DNA from: Halarchaeum nitratireducens
GTDB lineage: Archaea; Halobacteriota; Halobacteria; Halobacteriales; Halobacteriaceae
Reading direction: 5' to 3'
DNA: 64,000 bases
Assembly (NCBI RefSeq): GCF_014647155.1
Contig: NZ_BMOQ01000003.1
Coordinates: 186,001 to 250,000 of the forward strand
Shown: one piece after another, positions 43,309-52,463 of the stretch
Layout: every line of letters starts with the position of its first letter
Position numbering within the stretch: position 1 is the first letter of the stretch
Notes under the pieces: generated by a model
Told to the model about the DNA's origin: nothing
Databases searched by the model: none
The model's input: the letters and a program-made list of their open reading frames with translations, nothing else
Program-made: the position numbers and the translations under genes

Positions 43309-44451
43309 TTACCGTTCGTCGATCGGCGTGAACGTCCGGTCCTCGGGACCGACGTAGCGGGCGCGCGGACGGATGAGGCGGTTGTCGTCGTACTGTTCGA
43401 GGACGTGGGCGATCCAGCCGCCGACGCGGGACATCGCGAAGATGGGCGTGTAGATGTCGACCGGGATCCCCATCTGGTAGTACGTCGAGGCCGAGTAGAA
43501 GTCGACGTTCGGGGCGAGGCCCTTCTCCTCGCGCATGTACTCCTCGATGGCGACGCTCATCTCATACCACTTCGTGTCGCCCGCGGCCTCGCCGAGATCC
43601 TCGGACTGCTCGCTGAGGATCTTCGCCCGCGGGTCCTTGACGTTGTAGACGCGGTGGCCGAAGCCGGCGACGCGCCGACCGTCGTCGAGGGCCGTCTCGA
43701 CCCACTCGACGGGGTCTTTCCCGGAGGCATCGACCTCCTCCAGCATCTCCATGACGTTCTGGTTCGCGCCGCCGTGGAGGCTCCCGGAGAGCGTCCCGAT
43801 GGCGGACGTGATCGCGGAGTGGAGGTCGGCGAGCGTCGAGGCCGTCACCATCGCCGAGAACGTCGAGGCGTTCAGGCCGTGGTCGGCGTGGAGCACGAGC
43901 GCCTGATCGAAGACCTCCTCCATCACGTCGTCGGGCTCCTCGCCGTTCAGCATGTAGAGGAAGTTCGCGGCGTGACTCAGGTCCTCGCGCGGCTCGACGG
44001 GCTCGTCGCCGTCCCGCAGGCGTGTGAACGCGGCGACGAGCGTCGGGAGTTTCGCGGTGAGACGCTTGCCCTTCGCGAGGTTCGCCTTCCGGTCCGTCGG
44101 ATCGGCGTCCTCGGTCGCGTCCGGATCGAACGCGGAGAGCTCCGAGACGGCGGTCCGGACGGCGGCCATCGGCACCTCGTCGGCCTCGGCGAGGTCCCGA
44201 ACGGTCCCGAGGACGTCGTCGTCGACGGCGCGCTCGGCGGCCATGTCGCTCGCGAACGCGTCGAGCTCCGACTCGGTCGGGAGTTCGCCGTTCCAGAGGA
44301 GATAGAGGACTTCCTCGTACGACGCCCCACGCGCGAGGTCCTCGATGGTGTGACCGCGATAGACGAGGCGGCCCTCGTCGCCGTCGATGTAGCTGAGCCC
44401 GGACTCAGCCACGAGCACACCTTCGAGGCCCTTCTTGAGTTCGTCGGACAT
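43309..44451 (-). CDS. gltA: Citrate synthase
   Basis: 380 aa, entry enzyme of the TCA cycle. Catalytic residues: His in SLHGGANQNVMEML (about residue 223), His in VAGFGHRVYNVKDPRA (about 262), Asp in NVDFYSASTYYQMGIP (about 313). The N-terminal LEGVLVAESGLSYIDGDEGRLVYRGH is typical. The ATG at 44451 is preferred to an in-frame ATG nine codons upstream. A partial copy of its last 20 codons lies downstream. Confidence 0.95.
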   Translation of the reverse strand: MSDELKKGLEGVLVAESGLSYIDGDEGRLVYRGHTIEDLARGASYEEVLYLLWNGELPTESELDAFASDMAAERAVDDDVLGTVRDLAEADEVPMAAVRTAVSELSAFDPDATEDADPTDRKANLAKGKRLTAKLPTLVAAFTRLRDGDEPVEPREDLSHAANFLYMLNGEEPDDVMEEVFDQALVLHADHGLNASTFSAMVTASTLADLHSAITSAIGTLSGSLHGGANQNVMEMLEEVDASGKDPVEWVETALDDGRRVAGFGHRVYNVKDPRAKILSEQSEDLGEAAGDTKWYEMSVAIEEYMREEKGLAPNVDFYSASTYYQMGIPVDIYTPIFAMSRVGGWIAHVLEQYDDNRLIRPRARYVGPEDRTFTPIDER

Positions 44452-44640
44452 ACACCACGGTTCTTCATCGGGTTCCAAAAGGATTGCCTATCGTCAATCG
44501 TTTCTCCGTGTCGTGCCGCAACCACCGTGCGGACCGCCCCCGTATCCGCGTATTTTTCGACGGTCGTCTATCGCCCGTTCGTCGCGTGACGGTTCGCACG
44601 CGGGCGTGACTTTTTACGCGGTCGCGGTGTTTCACCACCT

Positions 44641-45876
44641 ATGCCCGGTCGCGTCGAATACGAACCCGCGAGCGTCAAGGACCTCCTCGCGGAGATGAAG
44701 GACACCGCCGAGCTCCTCATCGACCTCTCCTACTCCGCCGTCCTCCACGGGAGCCCGGACATCGCCCGCGAGGTCCTCGAACTCGAAGAGCGCATGGACG
44801 TCCTCCAGCTGCGCGCCCGGATGAGCCTCCTGATGGCGGCGCGCAACCCCGAGGACGCGGAGACGCTCGCGCCCGTCCTCGGCATCATCGGCGCGGCCGA
44901 GAAGGTCTCGGACGCCAGCGGCGACATCGCCAAGGTCGTCATCGAGGAGGTCGGCGTCCCGGACGCGATCCGCGGCGCGCTCCCCGACGCCGTCGAGCGG
45001 CTGGTGCGCGCCGAGCTCTCGCCCGACTCCAGGTATGCGGACCGGACGCTCGCCGACGTCAACCTCGAAACCGACACCGGCGTGCGCGTCATCGCCGTTC
45101 GCCGCGGCGGCGACTGGATCCCCAACCCCGGCGCGGAGACGACGCTCGAAGCCGACGACGTCCTCCTCCTCCGCGGCCCCGAGGAGTCGATCGGTGACGT
45201 CTACGAGGCCGCGAGCGGCGACGCGTACGCCCCGGCCGAACCCGCCGACCCCGACATCGCGGACCTGGAGCGCGCCGTCGACTCGCTTGTCCTGATGAAG
45301 AACATGAGCGAGCTCGCCGTCGATCTCGCCTACGGCAGCGTCCTCTTCGACAGCGCCGACATCGCCGCTGAAGTCGTCGAACTCGAAGCCGAAGTCGACG
45401 CGCTGAAAGCCCGATTCGAGGCGTGGACCCTCCGCGCCGCCGCGGACGTCGCCGACCCGGTCTCCCTCCGCGGACTCGTTCAGATCGCCAACGCGACCGA
45501 GGTGATAAGCGACGCCGCGGTCGAGATCTCCGAGGGCGTCCTCCGCGGCCTCGACACGCACGTCGTCGTCCGCGAGGCCGTCGAAGAGTCCGACGAGGTC
45601 ATCGTCCGCGTGCAGGTCACCGACCGCGGTTCCCTCGCCGGAACGACGCTCGGCGAGGCCGAAGTGAAGACCGAGACGGGGATGCGCGTCATCGCCGTCC
45701 GCCGCCCCGACGGGGAGGCCGGCGCCGCGTCCGACGGTCTCGACGCCGGGGGCGACGACGCGTGGGTCATCCAACCCGGTCCCGACACCGCCCTCCGTAC
45801 CGGCGACGTCCTGCTGGCGAAGGGCACGCGCGCGGGCGCCGACCGACTCCGCGCGCTCGCCGGCGACGACGAGTGA
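44641..45876 (+). CDS. Tandem PhoU-TrkA_C regulatory protein (potassium transport family)
   Basis: 411 aa built from two copies of the same two-domain unit. Copy 1 (about 10-195): PhoU-like helices then TrkA-C (TDTGVRVIAVRRGGDWIPNP). Copy 2 (about 205-405): VLMKNMSELAVDLAYGSVL, then TETGMRVIAVRRPDG. TrkA-C domains bind nucleotides such as cyclic di-AMP and gate K+ channels and transporters. No membrane helix is present. A CTTTTTACG element lies about 30 bases before the ATG. It likely regulates an ion transporter encoded elsewhere. Confidence 0.85.
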   Translation: MPGRVEYEPASVKDLLAEMKDTAELLIDLSYSAVLHGSPDIAREVLELEERMDVLQLRARMSLLMAARNPEDAETLAPVLGIIGAAEKVSDASGDIAKVVIEEVGVPDAIRGALPDAVERLVRAELSPDSRYADRTLADVNLETDTGVRVIAVRRGGDWIPNPGAETTLEADDVLLLRGPEESIGDVYEAASGDAYAPAEPADPDIADLERAVDSLVLMKNMSELAVDLAYGSVLFDSADIAAEVVELEAEVDALKARFEAWTLRAAADVADPVSLRGLVQIANATEVISDAAVEISEGVLRGLDTHVVVREAVEESDEVIVRVQVTDRGSLAGTTLGEAEVKTETGMRVIAVRRPDGEAGAASDGLDAGGDDAWVIQPGPDTALRTGDVLLAKGTRAGADRLRALAGDDE

Positions 45877-45933
45877 CGACGCTCCCGGCCGGCGCGGGTG
45901 CACTTATTCGCTCGCGTACCCTACGCACTTCGT

Positions 45934-46212
45934 ATGACGGAAGAGGTCCTATTCGAGTCGGAGCGCGTCCACACGAGAGCCGAGATCGCCGCGTACCTCC
46001 GCAGCGTCGCGGACGCCCTCGAACGCGGTGACGATCTCACGCTCAGCGCGGGCGCGGAGTCCGTGACGCTGACGCCGCCGTCGAACCCGACGTTCGAGGT
46101 GAAAGCCGAGCGCGAGGGACCGACCGACGGGACCGGCGAGCTCAGCGTCGAGTTCGAACTCGAATGGGACGAGGGCGACGACACCGCGGACGAGCGACTG
46201 GAGATCGAGTAG
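45934..46212 (+). CDS. Amphi-Trp domain protein
   Basis: 92 aa. Starts MTEEVLFESERVHTRAEIAAYLRSVADALERGDDLTLSAGAESVTL (shortened), the pattern of the amphi-Trp family of halophilic archaea and some bacteria. The C-terminal half has an acidic alternating strand ELSVEFELEWDEGDD. Leaderless: CACTTATTCG lies 27 bases before the ATG. Role unknown. Confidence 0.85.
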   Translation: MTEEVLFESERVHTRAEIAAYLRSVADALERGDDLTLSAGAESVTLTPPSNPTFEVKAEREGPTDGTGELSVEFELEWDEGDDTADERLEIE

Positions 46213-46357
46213 TCGGAGACGACGCGTCGGCGTCGCCTCGGCCGTGCGATAGCGCGACGACCGCCTCGGTCGACGCGTCCGCCGGGCCGGCCGCGTCCTC
46301 CCGCGGCCGACGGCCGTTCCGGGACACTCAATACGCGCCACCGACCCCCATTAGACA

Positions 46358-47314
46358 ATGACGAGTCTCGGCACGGCGAGCGCGGCCCCCGGCGAGATCG
46401 ACACGGGGCGGCTCACGGTCGGTGAGACGCGCGACGGCACGACTGTCGGCCTCCCGGTCGCCGTGATCAACGGCGAGACGGACGGCGACACGCTCTACGT
46501 GCAGGCGGCGAGCGACGGCGACGAACTGAACGGCGTCGGCGTCGTCTCGCGCTTCGTCCCGCAACTCGATCCGGCGGCGCTCTCGGGGACGGTCCTCGTG
46601 ACAGGGATCGCCAACTTCCACGCTTACCAGGTCGCGGAGCACCGCAACCCGATCGACGACACGAAGCTGAACCGCGCGTATCCGGGCGACGCGCACGGGT
46701 CGTCCTCGGAGCGGATCGCACACGCGACCTTCGAGGCCGCGACGCGCGCCGACATGGTGATCGACCTACATCAGGGCTCGACGAGTCGGATGATCAACGA
46801 GGTCCGGGTGCGCTGCGGTCGCCACCACCGGCTCCACCGCGAGTGCCTCGAACTGGCGAAGGTCTTCGACTGCGGGCACATCCTCGACCAGAAGGGTCCG
46901 GAGGGCCAGCTCGCGCGCGCCGCGCCCGACGAGGGCATCCCGACGATCGACCCCGAACTCGGCGGGTGCGTCGGCTGGGACGAGGAGTCGATCGAATACG
47001 GCGTCACGGGCCTCTTCAACGTCCTGCGTCACTACGGCTATCTCGACGGCGACCACCAGCCCGGCCCGCAGACCCGCGCGCACGCCTTCGATCGGTACGG
47101 GGCGCCCGCGGGCGGTCTCGTCGACTACCGGGTCGACCTCGGCGACGAGGTGTCACGCGGCGACGAGCTCTTCCGCGTCGTCGACTCCTTCGGACAGGTG
47201 AAAGCGGAGGTCACGGCGGACAACGACGGCGTCTTCTGGCGCTCGCGTCGCCTCCCGCAGGTCGCGACGGGCGAGTACGTCTGCTCGGTCGGGACGACGA
47301 TCGACACGTACTGA
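46358..47314 (+). CDS. Succinylglutamate desuccinylase/aspartoacylase family protein
   Basis: 318 aa zinc carboxypeptidase-fold enzyme. DGDTLYVQAASDGDELNGVG (about 43-62) holds the first metal His/Glu position in altered form (DGDELNG where HGDE is usual), RNPIDDTKLNRAYPG is the arginine/Asn substrate motif, and MVIDLHQGS supplies the later histidine. The C-terminal lipoyl-like barrel (LGDEVSRGDELFRV) is typical of the AstE/AspA branch. Removes an acyl group from an amino acid; actual substrate unknown. Confidence 0.85.
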   Translation: MTSLGTASAAPGEIDTGRLTVGETRDGTTVGLPVAVINGETDGDTLYVQAASDGDELNGVGVVSRFVPQLDPAALSGTVLVTGIANFHAYQVAEHRNPIDDTKLNRAYPGDAHGSSSERIAHATFEAATRADMVIDLHQGSTSRMINEVRVRCGRHHRLHRECLELAKVFDCGHILDQKGPEGQLARAAPDEGIPTIDPELGGCVGWDEESIEYGVTGLFNVLRHYGYLDGDHQPGPQTRAHAFDRYGAPAGGLVDYRVDLGDEVSRGDELFRVVDSFGQVKAEVTADNDGVFWRSRRLPQVATGEYVCSVGTTIDTY

Positions 47315-47398
47315 TCGCGGACGGCGCTCGCTGGCGGGGCGACCGCCGGGCGGCGAACGGGTGAGAGACCGAAGACGAGGACGCGCGCGACGGACCGA

Positions 47399-47674
47399 TC
47401 AGCGGACGGTCTCGACGTCGACGAACGCGTCGTCCGCGGCGGTGAGCCACGTGGTGACGAGCGTGTCGTCGTCGGCGTCCGCGGGGTAGACCGTACACTC
47501 GGCGTCGCCGTCGTGCTCCTCGACGCGGCACGCGAGATCGAACTCCGGCCACGTCTCGGTCTCTCGCACGAGTCGCAGGTCGGTGGTCGACGCGGCGTCC
47601 GCAACGCAACCGCGGGTCATTCGTCCACCTCCCGATTCGCCGCTGGCGCGGCAGTCTCGGATCGCATCGGTCAC
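47399..47674 (-). CDS. Small haloarchaeal protein (DUF7511-like)
   Basis: 91 aa, acidic. Core: LRLVRETETWPEFDLACRVEEHDGDAECTVYPADADDDTLVTTWL (shortened), a small all-beta pattern common in haloarchaea. The GTG at 47674 is preferred to ATG 47620 because TATATA at 47697-47702 lies 26 bases upstream, giving a leaderless mRNA with a cysteine-containing head (AIRDCRASGESGGG). DUF number is from memory. Function unknown. Confidence 0.65.
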   Translation of the reverse strand: MTDAIRDCRASGESGGGRMTRGCVADAASTTDLRLVRETETWPEFDLACRVEEHDGDAECTVYPADADDDTLVTTWLTAADDAFVDVETVR

Positions 47675-47696
47675 TCGAATCCAGTCGCGCCCGACA

Positions 47697-47702
47697 TATA
47701 TA
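47697..47702 (-). promoter_or_regulatory. TATA element of the DUF7511-like gene
   Basis: TATATA centred about 26 bases before the GTG at 47674, in an A/T-rich interval (47690-47740) that also holds GAAATTAAAACC. Confidence 0.5.
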
Positions 47703-47845
47703 GGCGTCCATCTGATTCGAAATTAAAACCGAAACGATTCACACCCGGGCGCATACGCGGCCAACAGCCCTCCTATGCGCCCGTCGCAGTCGGCGGCCGT
47801 GCGACGCCGTCCGTCGCCGCCCGTCGCCGTTCTTCCACCGCCCCT

Positions 47846-49117
47846 TCACCGTTCCGGACGCGTCGGCGCGTCCCACGACCCTCGGACGAGCGGGCGCGCG
47901 ATGTGGCGGCGCGCCCGGGGCGGCACCTCGTACCACCCGGGGTCGAGGTCGCGCTCGATCGGAACCGCGACCTTCCCCGGTGCGCTCGTCCCGCAGTCCC
48001 GACACCGATAGCCCTGCGTCGCGCCCGCCGACTCCATCGTGCGCCCGCAGTCGGGACAGGTCGGCGTCGTCCGCGCCGTCGTCACGCGCTCCCGGAGGGC
48101 GAACTTCTCCAGTTTCAGCGTGCCGTCGCTCACCTCACCGCAGAGCGTCACCTCGTCGCCGACGCGGAGATCGCGCACGCGATCGCGGAAGCGCTTCGTC
48201 GGCTCGAACGCCGCACAGCGTGCTCGGCCCGTCTCGTCCTCGACGGCGAAGAAGACGTGGCCGCCGCGCTCCGTCTCCGGGGCGCGCGTCACCGTCCCGT
48301 CCACCCGGTACGCCCGACCGTCGCGGAGCGCGTCGAGCGCGTCCGCGTCGCGGAGATGCGCGTCCGTCCCCTGGTTCGTCACGAACGTCCGCGCGGCCGC
48401 GATCGATTCGCCCTCGATCCGGGCCGCGACATCCCGGCAGGCCGCGGGGTCGTCGCCGCGGATCCCGTAGAGGATCGGTCCCGGCGTGTGCGGGACGCAG
48501 ACCGTCTCGCCGGCCGCTCGATCCACCGTGTCCCAGACCGTCGGATAGGCGGCGTCCGCGGCCGCGAACACCGAGTCGTGTTCGACGTCGCGCTCGCGCC
48601 CCCAGCGCGACGGCTCGCGGTACGCGATGCGCTCGTAGGTCCATCCGTCGAACGCGCGCCACGCGCCCACCGCCGCGAGCGCGCCGATCCGCCCCCGACC
48701 GTTCTTCCACCCCTCGCTGCGGTAGCCGACCTCCTCGCAGCGCGCCAGTGCGTCGTCGATGCCGTGGTGGTCGCGCACCGCCTCCCGCGCGAAGTCGGCG
48801 ACCGCGTCCGGAACGGCGGCCGGATCGCCGGGTGCGACGACGAGTCCGGGGTTCGTCCGGTCGTCGCCCACTTCTGCGGCGTCCGCGATCGCGTCGCGCG
48901 CGACGGCGAACGCGTCGTCGACGGGAGCGTCCGTGTGGAGCGCGAGCGCCGCGTTCCCCCGCGTCTTGTGCTCGACGGCGGGGTTCAGCCGGACGAGGAG
49001 GACGCGCGCGACGTCGTGGCCCCGGACTTCGAGACTCGTCGCTATTCGGTGGGCGACGTACGTCGTGCACATCCCCCGCGTCCGCGAGTCCGTATCGTCG
49101 ATGCCGACCGTCGTCAC
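47846..49117 (-). CDS. tiaS: tRNA(Ile2) 2-agmatinylcytidine synthetase TiaS
   Basis: 423 aa ATP-dependent enzyme that attaches agmatine to C34 of tRNA-Ile2 so that it reads AUA. N terminus TTVGIDDTDSRTRGMCTTYVAH is the family signature. The middle has SEGWKNGRGRIGALAAVG; an OB-fold part (GTVTRAPETERGGHVFFAVEDE) follows, and a C-terminal zinc ribbon CPDCG...CRDCG completes the four domains. The GTG at 49117 gives the correct start; upstream frame is shadow. Essential in most archaea. Confidence 0.94.
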   Translation of the reverse strand: MTTVGIDDTDSRTRGMCTTYVAHRIATSLEVRGHDVARVLLVRLNPAVEHKTRGNAALALHTDAPVDDAFAVARDAIADAAEVGDDRTNPGLVVAPGDPAAVPDAVADFAREAVRDHHGIDDALARCEEVGYRSEGWKNGRGRIGALAAVGAWRAFDGWTYERIAYREPSRWGRERDVEHDSVFAAADAAYPTVWDTVDRAAGETVCVPHTPGPILYGIRGDDPAACRDVAARIEGESIAAARTFVTNQGTDAHLRDADALDALRDGRAYRVDGTVTRAPETERGGHVFFAVEDETGRARCAAFEPTKRFRDRVRDLRVGDEVTLCGEVSDGTLKLEKFALRERVTTARTTPTCPDCGRTMESAGATQGYRCRDCGTSAPGKVAVPIERDLDPGWYEVPPRARRHIARPLVRGSWDAPTRPER

Positions 49118-49171
49118 GCACGTCCCTAGCCGTCGAATCCACGTACGGCTTTCGGGGTTCGTCTCCCGCTG

Positions 49172-49190
49172 GCACAATACATATATGTGC
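49172..49190. promoter_or_regulatory. Palindromic promoter of the HTH regulator gene
   Basis: GCACA (49172-49176) and TGTGC (49186-49190) flank ATACATATA. The central CATATATG (49180-49187) is itself a perfect palindrome and lies 26-28 bases before the ATG at 49211, so it doubles as TATA element. Such symmetry over a promoter of a regulator gene suggests autoregulation. Confidence 0.5.
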
Positions 49191-49210
49191 ATACCGGCTT
49201 AGAAACCCGT

Positions 49211-50179
49211 ATGTCCCGGTCGGCACTCATCGAGAACGTTACCGCGATGCTGGAGGACGCGGGGTTCGCGGTGAGCGACCGGTGCGTCATCCGCCCGAAG
49301 AGCTTCGACGTCGCCGCCCGCCGCGGCGACGACCTGCTCTTCCTCAAGATCCTCGGGAACGTCGACGCGCTCGACGGCCCGACGGGCGCGGAGATGCGCC
49401 GGCTCGGCCACTACCTCCACGGCACCCCGATGGTCGTCGGGCTCCGCACCCGCGACGAGGAGCTCGAACGCGGTGTCGTCTACTTCCGCCACGGCGTCCC
49501 CGTCATCAGCCCCGACACCGCCCTCGACTTCTTCGTCGAGGGCGTCCCTCCGCTCGTCTACGCCGCCCCTGGGGGGCTGTACGTCAACATCGACGGCGAC
49601 GTCCTCGCCGACGAACGCGAGGAACGGGGATGGAGCCTCGGCCGCCTCGCCACCGAACTCGGCGTCTCCCGACGCACCGTCTCGAAGTACGAGGACGGGA
49701 TGAACGCCAGTATCGACGTCGCGGTCAAACTCGAAGACGTCTTCGGCGACGACCTCACCAGCCCCGTCGACGTGCTGAACGGCGCCGACGAGGTCCGCGA
49801 CGCCGACCCGACCCCCGAGGACCCCGACGCCGACCCCGAGGACGAACCGATCGTCGCCGTCCTCACCCGCGCCGGCTTCGACGTCCACCCCACGGTCCGC
49901 GCGCCGTTCAACGCCGTCGGCGAAGACACGAACCGCCCAGAGGGACTCCTCACCGGTCACTCCTCGCTCACTGACGCCGCGGTCAAGCGCGCGCGCATCA
50001 TGGCCAGCGTCGGCCGCATCACCCGCACGCGGGCGGTGTACTTTGTCGACGAGGCCACCCAGACGTCCATCGGCGGTACCGCCATCATCGAGCGCGCGGA
50101 ACTCGAACGGATGGACGACCCGGACGCCTTCCGCGACCTCCTCAAGGAGCGCGGCGAGGACGCCGAAACGGAAGCCTGA
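49211..50179 (+). CDS. Putative HTH-type transcriptional regulator (archaeal, Xre-like HTH)
   Basis: 322 aa, matching the conserved archaeal 'putative HTH-type transcriptional regulatory protein' family. The N-terminal ~125 residues form a nuclease-like alpha/beta domain ([27 protein letters not shown]). The HTH is [32 protein letters not shown] (about residues 137-168, shortened). The C-terminal domain is [17 protein letters not shown]... Promoter symmetric (49172-49190). Targets unknown. Confidence 0.88.
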   Translation: MSRSALIENVTAMLEDAGFAVSDRCVIRPKSFDVAARRGDDLLFLKILGNVDALDGPTGAEMRRLGHYLHGTPMVVGLRTRDEELERGVVYFRHGVPVISPDTALDFFVEGVPPLVYAAPGGLYVNIDGDVLADEREERGWSLGRLATELGVSRRTVSKYEDGMNASIDVAVKLEDVFGDDLTSPVDVLNGADEVRDADPTPEDPDADPEDEPIVAVLTRAGFDVHPTVRAPFNAVGEDTNRPEGLLTGHSSLTDAAVKRARIMASVGRITRTRAVYFVDEATQTSIGGTAIIERAELERMDDPDAFRDLLKERGEDAETEA

Positions 50180-50232
50180 CCCGAACCGCCGCCTCCACAT
50201 CCCTCTTCCCCCTCGAACGCGTACGCGACGAC

Positions 50233-50478
50233 GTGAGCGACCTCGAACTGTACATCCTCCCCGGCTGTCCGTACTGCGCGAAAGTCATCTCGAAGCTCGA
50301 CGAGCTCGGCCTCGACTACGTGGAACACGAGGTCCCGCGCTCGCACGGTCAGCGCGACGAGGTGAAAGCGATCAGCGATCAGACCGGCGTCCCGGTCCTC
50401 GTCGATCCCGCGACCGACGTGACGGGGATGCCCGAGAGCGACGACATCGTCGAGTACCTCGACGAGCAGTACGCCTAA
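50233..50478 (+). CDS. Glutaredoxin-like / GST N-terminal domain protein
   Basis: 81 aa thioredoxin-fold protein. The redox motif is LPGCPYCAKVI (CPYC, residues ~12-15), followed by the cis-proline TGVPVLVD and the glutathione-type motif ESDDIVEYL. Haloarchaea use gamma-glutamylcysteine or thioredoxin as reductant. GTG 50233 is the first start that gives the complete first strand. Likely a cytosolic disulfide reductase. Confidence 0.88.
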   Translation: MSDLELYILPGCPYCAKVISKLDELGLDYVEHEVPRSHGQRDEVKAISDQTGVPVLVDPATDVTGMPESDDIVEYLDEQYA

Positions 50479-50590
50479 CGACCGCACTCCTCGGCGTCGG
50501 TGGTACCTCCCCGGTCGATTCGGTCGACGCGACACCGGCGTAGACCGCCCGCGGGAGACGACGACAGCGCCCGCCGTCCGTCCTCGTTCG

Positions 50591-52006
50591 CTACTCGCTG
50601 AGCCCGTCCGCCAGCCAGTCCGCGACGTCGAGCGCCCGGTCCGCGAGCGCGCGCGGGACGTCGCCCGCCTCGACGTCCGACTCCAGTTCGTCCTCGTCGA
50701 CGACGTCGACCGTCCCGTCCGGGTACTTCACGACGTCCACCTGCAGGTCGACGTACCGGATCGCGTCCGGGAACAGCTCCACGGGGGTCGAGACGTTCAC
50801 GTAGGTGCCCTTGTTCGTGCCGTCCGTACCCTCGTAGCGCGTCATGTACCACTCGCGCCCCTCTTGGATCCGCGTCGTGGCGACGTCGCCGGCCTCGCGC
50901 TCGGTCCCGAGGGCGTCGTAGGTGCCGCCCGGATGCATCTCGCGTTCGAGCGTCACCTTCCCCGTCGACGGTTCGCAGTTCGTGATCGTCCCGCTCCCGA
51001 GCGTGATGAGGCGGCCGCTCGGCTTCCCGTGTTCGATGGCGAGCGCGTCGCCCTCGCGCGGCCCGAACGCGGCCGAGACCGCGTCGAAGGGGAACTCCTC
51101 CGCGTCGACGCCGACCGCCTCCGCGAAGTCGACGGCGCGACTCGCCGCCGGCGTCGCGGCCTTCGTCCGGTGGTGGCCGGGCATCGTCGCCGTCGCGGCG
51201 CTCCGGCGGTCGTCGAGCGCGAAGCGCGCGTCGCGCCCGAACCAGACCCACGCCGTCCGCAGCGGGCGATAGACTGCCCGCGGCGCGTCGACGTCCCCCG
51301 CCTCGTCGATCGCGCGCTCCATGTCGTCGGTGCGCTCGACCGCGGCTTCGAGCGCCTCGCGGAGCGCCGCGAACGACGCTCCGTCCGCGGCGCGGCCCCA
51401 CCGGACCGCCCACGCGTCGGGGACGTCGACGTTCAGCATCTCCGTCGTCTGGACGAGCTCGTGCTCGGCCGTGCCGTCCGGCGTCGCCGCGACGAGCGCG
51501 TCCCCCTCCTCCAATGCGGCGAGCGCGCCCACACCGGGAGTCCGGAGTGCCGTCGTGGCCGTCGCGCGGCCGTCGAGCCACGGCGGCGCTGGTTCCCGGA
51601 TCTGCACCCGGAGCGTATCGCCTGTCTCGACGTAGCCGTCCGCGGCGTCGAACGGGAGGTAGGCCTCCCGCTCCCCGCCGAGGTCGAGCACCGCGCCCCC
51701 GCCGGTCGTCCCGGAGACGCGCGCGTCGAACACCGCGCCGGCCGGCACGGACTCGTCCCAGTCGAGCGCGTCCTCCCCGACGCCGACGCAGCGCTCGCGC
51801 AGCGACGCGACGGCGTCGGGGCTCCCCGAGAGCCCGACGCCCTGTCGGTCCGCGGTGGTCTCCACGGTGACGTCGGCGGGGTCGTCCGGGAACGCCGCGT
51901 CGAAGCGCTCGCGGATCGGCTCCGACGCTTGGACGACGGTGTGCCCGGCGTCGAGACACACCGCGGTGAGCGCCGTCGCGTAGATCCCGCGGATGCGAAC
52001 GCGCAT
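50591..52006 (-). CDS. fau-1: Probable ribonuclease FAU-1 (AU-binding protein, DUF402 C-terminal)
   Basis: 471 aa. Starts MRVRIRGIYATALTAVCLDAGHTVVQAS, the FAU-1/RNase E-G-like N terminus; an S1-like region (AGAVFDARVSGTTGGGAVLDLGGEREAYLPF) follows. The C-terminal DUF402 domain has SGRLITLGSGTITN and REWYMTRYEGTDGTNKGTYVNVSTPVELFPDAIRYVDL (shortened). Known members bind AU-rich RNA and process rRNA precursors. Its ATG shares one base with the preceding gene's stop (TGATG). Confidence 0.9.
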   Translation of the reverse strand: MRVRIRGIYATALTAVCLDAGHTVVQASEPIRERFDAAFPDDPADVTVETTADRQGVGLSGSPDAVASLRERCVGVGEDALDWDESVPAGAVFDARVSGTTGGGAVLDLGGEREAYLPFDAADGYVETGDTLRVQIREPAPPWLDGRATATTALRTPGVGALAALEEGDALVAATPDGTAEHELVQTTEMLNVDVPDAWAVRWGRAADGASFAALREALEAAVERTDDMERAIDEAGDVDAPRAVYRPLRTAWVWFGRDARFALDDRRSAATATMPGHHRTKAATPAASRAVDFAEAVGVDAEEFPFDAVSAAFGPREGDALAIEHGKPSGRLITLGSGTITNCEPSTGKVTLEREMHPGGTYDALGTEREAGDVATTRIQEGREWYMTRYEGTDGTNKGTYVNVSTPVELFPDAIRYVDLQVDVVKYPDGTVDVVDEDELESDVEAGDVPRALADRALDVADWLADGLSE

Positions 52007-52383
52007 CACTCGAGCGCGTCCCGCGTCGGTGCGAACCGGACCCGGTCGTGGACCGTCGGCCCGAGTTCGAGTTCGACCGTCCCGTCGTCGAGCGCTCGCG
52101 CCCCCTCGACGTAGACGCCCCACGTGTCGAACCGGAGGAACCCGCGGACGTCCTGGCTGTGCGTGAAGAGGTCGCAGTAGTCGATGTCGTGTTCGGGATA
52201 CGGGTCGTTCGAATGCGTCTGCTCCATGTCGGAGTAGACCGTCTCGTGGTCCGCGAAGAACGCCGAGATCTCGGCGGCCGTCTCGCGCGCCTCGCGCGCG
52301 ACCGTCTCCTCGACGTCGCGGAGGGTGTCGGCCGAGACGCCGGCCTCGCGGAGCGCGCGCCGGGTCGGCTGATCGAAGAGCAT
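52006..52383 (-). CDS. Haloarchaeal conserved small protein upstream of fau-1
   Basis: 125 aa, acidic. Helical N-terminal half (LREAGVSADTLRDVEETVAREARETAAEISAFF, shortened), then HDIDYCDLFTHSQDVRGFLRFDTWGVYVEG and a strand GTVELELGPTVHDRVRF. I know the arrangement as a haloarchaeal pair with fau-1 but not its function. ATG 52383 fits the conserved start. Overlaps fau-1 by one base, so the two are co-translated; an RNA-related role is only a context guess. Confidence 0.75.
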   Translation of the reverse strand: MLFDQPTRRALREAGVSADTLRDVEETVAREARETAAEISAFFADHETVYSDMEQTHSNDPYPEHDIDYCDLFTHSQDVRGFLRFDTWGVYVEGARALDDGTVELELGPTVHDRVRFAPTRDALE

Positions 52384-52463
52384 GCCGGCGACTACGCGTG
52401 ACTGGCTGAAAAAACGTCGCTCTCGCCCGAAGAACTTAGAGCGAGCCACCTGTACCGCGGGGC

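Noticed and set aside
46490-46570. Frameshift in the aspartoacylase-family gene because the HGDE motif reads DGDE
   Set aside because: The frame is open throughout and later motifs are in register, so this is a substitution or family variant, not a frameshift.
47739-48011. Short ORFs on both strands before tiaS (for example MRPSQSAAVRRR...)
   Set aside because: Basic, proline/arginine-rich composition unlike haloarchaeal proteins, and they run antisense into tiaS.
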